Source: Iodobacter fluviatilis
Lineage (GTDB): Bacteria > Pseudomonadota > Gammaproteobacteria > Burkholderiales > Chitinibacteraceae
Direction of reading: 5' to 3'
Assembly: GCF_900451195.1 (NCBI RefSeq)
Contig: NZ_UGHR01000001.1
Span: 3,038,001-3,102,000 of the forward strand
Length of the DNA: 64,000 nucleotides
Shown here: piece after piece, positions 58,178 through 64,000 of the stretch
Layout: every line of letters starts with the position of its first letter
Position numbering within the stretch: the first letter of the stretch is position 1
Made by a program: the position numbers and the translations under genes
Notes under the pieces: generated by a model
Database searches by the model: none
The model's input: the letters and a program-made list of their open reading frames with translations, nothing else
What the model was told of the DNA's origin: nothing

Positions 58178-59700
58178 TTATAGCCCCAAATCAGACCAAA
58201 TAGCATCTACCCGCGCTTTTACTTCATTATTCATAGCAATGGTTCTACCCCATTCACGGCTGGTTTCACCCGGCCATTTATTAGTAGCGTCCAAGCCCAT
58301 CTTGCCGCCTAGCCCGCTAATGGGTGAGGCAAAGTCCAGATAATCAATGGGTGTGCTTTCTACTAGGGTGGTATCCCTTACCGGATCCATACGGGTGGTA
58401 ATGGCCCAAATCACTTCTTTCCAGTCCCGGATATCAATATCGTCATCGACCACCACAATAAATTTGGTGTACATAAACTGACGCAAAAATGACCACACAC
58501 CAAACATCACCCGCTTGGCGTGGCCTGGGTAGGATTTTTTGATTGAAACAATCGCCATCCGATAGCTGCAGCCCTCAGGCGGCAAGTAGAAATCAACGAT
58601 TTCGCTAAATTGCTTTTGCAAAATAGGCACAAACACTTCATTTAAGGCCACACCCAGCACCGCAGGCTCGTCTGGCGGCTTGCCGGTATAGGTGCTGTGG
58701 TAAATCGGATTCTTACGCGTGGTGATGCGCTCCAGCGTAAACACGGGGAACCAGTCTTTCTCGTTGTAATAGCCGGTATGATCGCCATATGGGCCTTCCA
58801 GCGCATACAGATAGCCCCCACTTCTTTCAGTGGAACGCCCGCTTCGCTCACGCCGCTAAAGCCCGCCTCAGCAGCTTGAATATGCCCTTCAAGGACAATC
58901 TCAGCACGGGCAGGTACTTGCAAATCAGAGCCTAGGCACTTGACCAGCTCGGTTTTGGAACCGCGTAATAAGCCCGCAAACTGGTATTCAGACAAAGTAT
59001 CGGGAACTGGGGTGACTGCCCCCAAAATAGTGGCAGGATCGCAACCCAAAACCACGGCAATCGGGAAAGGCTGGCCCGGCTTTTGCAGCGCGTGCTCTCT
59101 AAAATCCAAAGCGCCGCCGCGATGCGCCAGCCAGCGCATAATCACCTGATTGCGGCTGATCACCTGCTGGCGATAAATGCCTAAATTCTGACGCTTTTTA
59201 TTCGGGCCACGCGTAACCACCAAGCCCCAAGTGATCAAGGGGGCAGCGTCTTCCGGCCAGCAGTGCTGAATAGGAATACGCGCCAGATCCACATCAGCAC
59301 CTTCCCAGACTACTTCCTGACAGGGGCCGTTTTTGACTTCTTTGGGCGACATATTCAAGACTTGCTTGAGCAGCGGCAGCTTATCCCAGGCATCGCGCAA
59401 GCCTTTGGGTGGCTCCGGCTCTTTTAAATAGGCCAGTGTTTTACCGATTTCGCGCAACGCGCTAATCTCTGCCGCACCCATACCATTGGCCACCCTTGTT
59501 GGAGTGCCAAAGAGGTTCGCCAGCACCGGCATGCTATGGCCAGGCACATTCTCGAATAAAATGGCCGGGCCTTCTGATCGCAAAGTACGATCACAAATTT
59601 CGGTCATTTCGAGATAGGGCGAGACAGGGATTTTCACCCGCTTCAGCTCGCCGCGTTTTTCCAGCTGCTCAATAAAATCACGTAAATCACGGTATTGCAT
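58178..59700 (-). pseudogene. ubiD: UbiD decarboxylase with a -1 frameshift in a G run
   Basis: The full protein would be about 508 residues but is split into two frames. The first (58642-59700) begins [20 protein letters not shown] and is normal through [14 protein letters not shown]; the second continues [40 protein letters not shown], to the C-terminus. The frames meet at a run of five G (plus-strand CCCCC 58815-58819); one more G restores [15 protein letters not shown]. The enzyme decarboxylates 3-polyprenyl-4-hydroxybenzoate using prenyl-FMN in ubiquinone synthesis. Sequencing error and true mutation are both possible. Confidence 0.9.
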
Positions 59701-59726
59701 AAACAGAACTCAGGCAAAAACAACCA

Positions 59727-60623
59727 TTACTCGGACAAAGTCATGCTGGCGCGGTAAACGCCACCGGCGGCAATCGTCAGTGCGTTATCCAGCACGTCCC
59801 CACGCTCCACACAAACAAAGCCCGGATAATTCCCCTGGCCCACATCGGCCAGTTTTGCAGCGTCTTCCCAAGGATTCCAGACAATAGCAGAGTGAGTATC
59901 ACTCACGATATGGGTTTGCCCTGAGCCGTGGCTGATCACTTGTTTTGCAGGTACATTTAAGTAAACACGATCAGTAAGCGACTGCACATGCAAATCACCT
60001 TCCTGCACTTTACGCGGATGACCTTCCAGCAGCGTATTAACATAGGTACATCCATCCAGCCCACTGATTGCAATTTCGGTCACATCAGGCACGGCCAAGT
60101 AGCTGTGAAAGGCTTGCGAAAAGGGGGCAGGCTGATCGCTTAAGTTTTCTACACTCAACGCCAGCGTTAACTCACGGCCCACCGTTAATGCCAGACGAAA
60201 TACAAACGCATGGGGCCATAAAGCCTGTGTTGCCGCTGTATCATGTAATACGAGCACGACTTTGATATCACCATTACCCAAAATTTCGACTTCACTGACA
60301 TCCCAATTGCTTGAGCGCGCAAAACCATGAGCAGGCAAGCCTTCAGGATGGCGGCCAAACCAAGGCATACAGAGGGGAATCCCCCCGCGGATTGCTTTAT
60401 CAGCAGCAAAAACAGCCTTGGGCGACAGCCAGAGCAGCTCCCGCCCACCCGCAGGAATAAATGACAATAAATGAGCGCCCTGCAAAGCAACTGCAGCACT
60501 GCCCGATGCCCCCTGAATTTTCAAAACAGGCAAGCCCGGCTCTTCCCCACCATATAGATCTGCGGATGAGCACAGGCTGATTTCCGGGATAGTTGCCAGC
60601 AGAGTGGCAAGATTTGCTTGCAT
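59727..60623 (-). CDS. D-hexose-6-phosphate mutarotase (YeaD-like)
   Basis: The product is 298 residues from MQANLATLLATIPEISLCSS, with AGGAG upstream. Aldose-1-epimerase fold features: VALQGAHLLSFIPAGGRELLW, SPKAVFAADKAIRGGIPLCMPWFG, LPAHGFARSSNWDV (catalytic His) and FVCVERGDVLDNALTIAAGG (Glu). It interconverts anomers of glucose-6-phosphate. It lies 26 bases upstream of ubiD in the same direction. Confidence 0.9.
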   Translation of the reverse strand: MQANLATLLATIPEISLCSSADLYGGEEPGLPVLKIQGASGSAAVALQGAHLLSFIPAGGRELLWLSPKAVFAADKAIRGGIPLCMPWFGRHPEGLPAHGFARSSNWDVSEVEILGNGDIKVVLVLHDTAATQALWPHAFVFRLALTVGRELTLALSVENLSDQPAPFSQAFHSYLAVPDVTEIAISGLDGCTYVNTLLEGHPRKVQEGDLHVQSLTDRVYLNVPAKQVISHGSGQTHIVSDTHSAIVWNPWEDAAKLADVGQGNYPGFVCVERGDVLDNALTIAAGGVYRASMTLSE

Positions 60624-60662
60624 AGAGAACTCCTTTAACACGTCATCTTTAAATTACAGGCT

Positions 60663-61082
60663 TCAGGCCGGGCGACGGGGCACCCAGACCAGTGCATCGC
60701 CATCAATTACTTTTTCATCTTTTACCCAGCACTCTGTCAGCAAGCGGGCACGCTGTTTATCCGGCAGCACTTCACTGACGGTTACCCTTGCAGTGACAGT
60801 GTCACCGATTTTAACCGGTTTCAGAAACTTCAGATTTTGCCCCATATAAATCGCCCCCGGCCCTGGCAGCCGGGTACCAATCACGGTGGAAATCAGGCTG
60901 GCACTCAGCATGCCATGCACAATCCGCCCGCCAAAGCGTGTTGCAGATGCGTACTCTTCATCAATATGCATGGGATTATTGTCGCCAGAAATACCGGCAA
61001 ATAAAACGATATCGGCCTCAGTTAAGGTTTTGCGATATTCAGCAATCAGACCTGGCTGCAAATCTTCAATGTAATAAGCCAT
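60663..61082 (-). CDS. MaoC-family (R)-enoyl-CoA hydratase (PhaJ-like)
   Basis: The product is 139 residues. The hydratase-2 motif is present: FAGISGDNNPMHIDEEYASA with catalytic Asp and His, followed by RFGGRIVHGMLSASLISTVI and LPGPGAIYMGQNLKFLKPVKIGD. It hydrates trans-2-enoyl-CoA to (R)-3-hydroxyacyl-CoA, linking beta-oxidation to polyhydroxyalkanoate or lipid synthesis. It fits the neighbouring fatty-acid genes. Confidence 0.88.
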   Translation of the reverse strand: MAYYIEDLQPGLIAEYRKTLTEADIVLFAGISGDNNPMHIDEEYASATRFGGRIVHGMLSASLISTVIGTRLPGPGAIYMGQNLKFLKPVKIGDTVTARVTVSEVLPDKQRARLLTECWVKDEKVIDGDALVWVPRRPA

Positions 61083-61261
61083 TTAATACACCTCATGAAC
61101 GCGTTAAGTGATTTAATTTTCAGGCCCCTGTTTTATTGTCTTAATAAATCAGGGTACATACAGACTCATCAATAATATGCACTTGCAGCGTAAACACGGA
61201 TGGGCCACAGGTCACGATAAGTTTGCCAATTCATGAAAAATTAATACCAAATACAGCCAGA

Positions 61262-62137
61262 TTAATTAAGCACCGCTGCTTTACCTACTCCCGTTGTACC
61301 ATGACGCGATGCGGGCGGCGCAATGGGAATACGATTTAAATCAAGCCAAGGTGACAGCCATTTGAAAGTACGCCGGTATGCATCAGAGCTTGCCTCTGCA
61401 TTAAATGCAATCGATACACTGGATGCGCCCAATGTCAGCCGTTTTGTTTCATCTGGTTTTAAGCTGATGTTATCAAAATCGTGCAAGGCATCAGGATAGG
61501 TAATCAAGCGGAATGTTGGCTGATCTGCGCGTGCCACTAAAGCCCGGCAAGGCTCTGCAGGCGTCCAGTCATCATCCTCACCAACCAACAATAAAAGTGG
61601 CGCGGTTACTTGGTATTTGTCCCGGAGTAAATAAGAGCTGCAAGATGGAAAAAAACCCACGGCAACCCGGACCGATGGTTGTTTTTGCCCAAGTAAAGCC
61701 AACACTGAAGTTGCACCATGTGACCAGCCGATCACCCCGATACGGTCTCCATCAATCTCTTTACGCGCTTTCAGCCATTCAAGTGCATGGCGGGCGTCTT
61801 CGGCACGCATTCTGGGGCTGAGTGTGCGTTTGCTTAATGGCACACTGCATATTTCTTGTAAATCACGAGCGCTAAAACTATCCAGCATCAGCACGGCATA
61901 GCCCTTCTCCTGCAAAAGAGCCGCCATCCGGTCTGGGCGGGGGTTAATCCCGTTACTGTGGCTTAAGCCGTTGCATCCGTGCAGCAAAAGCACCGCCGCC
62001 GCAGGGCCTGCGTCTGGAAAAGGAGGGGGTAAGTATTTTGCAGATAAAATGATCTCAGCGCCAGGAATCAGGACACGCTCGGCCCAGGCAGGCAAAGCAA
62101 GCACTCCAAGCAGGTAAAGCCAGTAAATAATTCGCAT
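61262..62137 (-). CDS. Exported dienelactone-hydrolase-family protein
   Basis: The product is 291 residues with a signal peptide (MRIIYWLYLLGVLALPAWAE). Alpha/beta-hydrolase features: AAVLLLHGCNGLSHSNGIN (oxyanion), GVIGWSHGATSVLALLG (Ser in GWSHG), LLVGEDDDWTPAEPC (Asp) and DALHDFDNISL (His). Substrate unknown; similar proteins are esterases or polysaccharide-related hydrolases. Confidence 0.88.
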   Translation of the reverse strand: MRIIYWLYLLGVLALPAWAERVLIPGAEIILSAKYLPPPFPDAGPAAAVLLLHGCNGLSHSNGINPRPDRMAALLQEKGYAVLMLDSFSARDLQEICSVPLSKRTLSPRMRAEDARHALEWLKARKEIDGDRIGVIGWSHGATSVLALLGQKQPSVRVAVGFFPSCSSYLLRDKYQVTAPLLLLVGEDDDWTPAEPCRALVARADQPTFRLITYPDALHDFDNISLKPDETKRLTLGASSVSIAFNAEASSDAYRRTFKWLSPWLDLNRIPIAPPASRHGTTGVGKAAVLN

Positions 62138-62534
62138 CGCATCTAATAAATCAAACGTAGAACAAAACGATAAGTCTTAGTTTGCCCGCTGTCCTTCCGA
62201 GCAAACACAAAACACCCTGCCATACACTTAAACATATCCTGCCTACTCAGGCAGAATTTTCATTCCATACAACTTTTGCCAGAATAAAAAGCGCGCTATC
62301 TCAGCACTGTCACACGCCAACATTACAGTAAACTTATCTAATCCAAAGCATGGATGAAGTCAATATTTTCACTGCCTTCCATCAGCCCAGAGTGGCGCGC
62401 ACTCTAACACACAGCACCGGGCTTGACTAAACTGACTCGCAAATTCCTGTCATTCCCCCTGCGGCAATACCTTACCCTGATTTATTGCCCTGATCCTGAT
62501 TCCAAATCAATGCAAGCCTCATTAAGGTGCGAGT
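62138..62534. other. Intergenic interval without a recognisable gene
   Basis: This 397-base gap lies between divergent genes. I see no ORF with a ribosome site, no hairpin-T-run terminator and no strong promoter except scattered TA-rich boxes. Promoters for the divergent genes must lie here. Confidence 0.5.
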
Positions 62535-63365
62535 ATGAGCGATACATTACACACACACTTTAGCCACGGTATCGCCACAATTACCCTTAACAGACCCGAA
62601 ATCTGTAACGCCTTCGACGATATGCTGATCGCCGAACTAACTGCAACCCTCACCGCCTTTGGCCAGAACTCTGATTTAAGAGTTGTTGTCCTCACAGCCG
62701 AAGGATCCACATTCAGCGCAGGTGCAGATTTAAGCTGGATGCATCATGCCACCCAATTTGATCAGCACCGCAACTTTGAGGATGCATTAAAATTAGCCCG
62801 GCTGATGCAGACACTAGAGCGTCTGCCCGTACCTACCATTGCACGTATACAAGGGCCGGCACTAGGCGGAGGAGTGGGATTAATTGCCTGTTGTGATTTA
62901 GCCGTAGCCAGCAGCAACACCTGGTTTCGGATCAATGAAGTCCGCCTTGGCCTGATCCCTGCTGTTATAGGGCCTTATATCATCAGCAAGATCGGCATCA
63001 GTGCTGCAAGACGCTTTATGCTGACGGCAGAACAGTTTGACTGCCACACTGCCCTGCAACTTGGTTTATTGCATGAAGTAAAAACCGATGAAGCTGCAAT
63101 GGATCATCAGGTGCAAACTTGGATCAACGAGCTACTACAAAACAGCCCGCATGCGCTGACGGCAGCAAAGCGGCTGATTACTTCGGTTGTCCATCGCCCT
63201 ATAGACGATGCAATGATCTCTGATACCGCACACCGCATCGCTCATATCAGAACCCATGAGGAAGCCAGAGAGGGGGTCGCCGCTTATTTAGGCAAACGCC
63301 CCCCATCTTGGCATATTAACCGGGCGGTAAAACTAAATGGCGATGAGGCCCCGCAGAATGGCTAA
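62535..63365 (+). CDS. Crotonase-family enoyl-CoA hydratase (LiuC/AtuE-like)
   Basis: The product is 276 residues. Crotonase features: TITLNRPEICNAFDDMLI, TAEGSTFSAGADLSWMHHA (oxyanion hole), ARIQGPALGGGVGLIACCDL and NEVRLGLIPAVIGPYI with the catalytic Glu/Gly region. The ADLSWM pattern is characteristic of methylglutaconyl-CoA or geranoyl-CoA type hydratases of leucine or isoprenoid degradation. The neighbours do not form a liu cluster, so the exact substrate is open. Confidence 0.87.
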   Translation: MSDTLHTHFSHGIATITLNRPEICNAFDDMLIAELTATLTAFGQNSDLRVVVLTAEGSTFSAGADLSWMHHATQFDQHRNFEDALKLARLMQTLERLPVPTIARIQGPALGGGVGLIACCDLAVASSNTWFRINEVRLGLIPAVIGPYIISKIGISAARRFMLTAEQFDCHTALQLGLLHEVKTDEAAMDHQVQTWINELLQNSPHALTAAKRLITSVVHRPIDDAMISDTAHRIAHIRTHEEAREGVAAYLGKRPPSWHINRAVKLNGDEAPQNG

Positions 63366-63498
63366 CATATTCAGACTCAGCAACCGTCAGCAGCTGCAAA
63401 CGTGGCAAAGGATAGTGCAAAACATCATCCCCAACAGTGAGGATATCTACCTTATCCAGCTCTGTGCTTCCGTCTTCCATATTGAATACGGTCATCAT
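63316..63498 (-). CDS. Possible 60-residue protein with strong ribosome site
   Basis: The ORF starts MMTVFNMEDGSTELDKVDIL with GAGGAG 8 bases upstream, which is the main reason to keep it. It overlaps the 3' end of the convergent crotonase gene by 50 bases, and its tail (SHSAGPHRHLVLPPG) reads the crotonase antisense. The unshared part looks plausible as protein. No family recognised. Confidence 0.35.
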   Translation of the reverse strand: MMTVFNMEDGSTELDKVDILTVGDDVLHYPLPRLQLLTVAESEYVSHSAGPHRHLVLPPG

Positions 63499-63589
63499 GG
63501 CAATATCTCCTCGGGGCTAAAACAGAAATCTAGCGTCTCTGCTTATTCTTAATATCGGCATAGCAGTAAGAAAATTCAATCGATAAAAT

Positions 63590-63626
63590 AAAAAATGGCA
63601 AGGCACAGGTCCTTGCCATCTTTTTA
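63590..63626 (-). terminator. Terminator of ppiD
   Basis: ATGGCAAGG and CCTTGCCAT form a perfect 9-bp stem with a 7-base loop. The minus-strand side is followed by TTTTTT; the plus side also has TTTTT. It is about 20 bases after the ppiD stop. Confidence 0.85.
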
Positions 63627-63641
63627 TACCTCCATCAAAGC

Positions 63642-64000
63642 TTACTCAGCCGCCATCGCCTTCAGCTTATAGTCCACTTTAATTTGCGACTTAAGTGCCT
63701 GCAAGTAGCTGGCCACTTCAACCTGGCCATACATTTGCACCATGTTTTCATTAAGCTGGCGGCGCATTGTGGCATCCAGCGCAGGTGCGGCGGTCGATTT
63801 CACCACCTTAAATAATGCAAAACCTTGGCCCTTTACTTCAGCCCCTGCATAAGCAGGTAATTTATCAGCCGCAGCACGGAAGATCTCTTTGACCTGCGCT
63901 TCAGGAACTGCAGATTGTCCCATACGCGCCATGGCCTGAGCAGCTGGCCACGTTAAGGTATCTGCTCCGCCTTTTTTCAGATCGGCTAATTTTTTAGTCC
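63642..64000 (-). CDS. ppiD: Peptidyl-prolyl isomerase D, C-terminal end (cut by window edge)
   Basis: Only the last about 119 residues are visible; the frame reads through the right edge without a start. The segment (KLADLKKGGADTLTWPAAQA, QVKEIFRAAADKLPAYAGAE, GQGFALFKVVKS, LNENMVQMYGQVEVASYLQA, LKSQIKVDYKLKAM) matches the C-terminal domain of PpiD/SurA-type periplasmic folding factors. It is a membrane-anchored chaperone assisting outer-membrane proteins. Confidence 0.8.
   Translation of the reverse strand, partial: TKKLADLKKGGADTLTWPAAQAMARMGQSAVPEAQVKEIFRAAADKLPAYAGAEVKGQGFALFKVVKSTAAPALDATMRRQLNENMVQMYGQVEVASYLQALKSQIKVDYKLKAMAAE

Overview
The window reads as a chromosomal segment of a motile, aerobic betaproteobacterium. 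FlgM/FlgN, CheR, UbiD, a leuC-entericidin-leuD operon, TamA/TamB, PpiD and a full fad regulon all fit Neisseriales, perhaps the Chromobacteriaceae (Iodobacter, Deefgea or Chitinibacter type). This placement is an impression from gene content and moderate base composition, not a search result. About 0-29.3 kb is a temperate prophage with a variable region at its integrase end; about 29.3-64 kb is ordinary chromosome.

Prophage, 1 to about 20.9 kb. Late genes run on the minus strand: terminase, lambda-type head genes (A, W, B, C/ClpP-like protease, D, E), then P2-type contractile-tail genes (Z, V, W, J, I, fibre, fibre assembly, sheath). A HigB-HigA toxin-antitoxin pair sits on the opposite strand inside the tail genes. 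Upstream are O-like and P-like replication genes, a CII-like regulator, cro and, divergent, an S24 cI repressor. Three 14-bp operators lie between cro and cI. Two more flank a strong promoter at 20.14 kb that drives three small genes ending in a PrtN-family gene.

Variable region, about 20.97-28 kb. An IS3-family element (about 20981-24089) carries a group II intron (about 21487-23322) with its own reverse transcriptase. Next come three sites that look like integron attC sites (24429-24518, 24826-24894, 25234-25324) separating three minus-strand cassette genes, with no integron integrase in view. Then follows an AT-rich defence locus: a PRTase-like gene, a winged-helix gene, a 200-bp highly structured spacer and a YADD reverse transcriptase. 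This gene set and order match what I recall as a type III retron. A tyrosine integrase (28061-29182) closes the prophage.

Chromosome, 29.3-64 kb. Contents: M13 peptidase; flgMN; NlpC/P60 lipoprotein; GNAT; nagB; leuC-ecn-leuD; a secreted barnase-like RNase with an overlapping barstar; a methyltransferase-DUF4214 protein; tamA-tamB; a self-contained small transcription unit encoding a 30-residue peptide; a chalcone-isomerase-like protein; fatty-acid beta-oxidation genes (fadA, an HAD-ECH fusion, fadL, fadE and a TetR/PsrA-like regulator with matching CAAAC-N4-GTTTG operators); YchJ; HAD phosphatase; D-2-hydroxyacid dehydrogenase; DJ-1; CheR; a frameshifted ubiD; hexose-6-phosphate mutarotase; MaoC; dienelactone hydrolase; a crotonase and the C-terminal end of ppiD.

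The most interesting part is 24-28 kb: a probable type III retron next to an integrase-less cassette array, inside a prophage and beside an intron-bearing IS.
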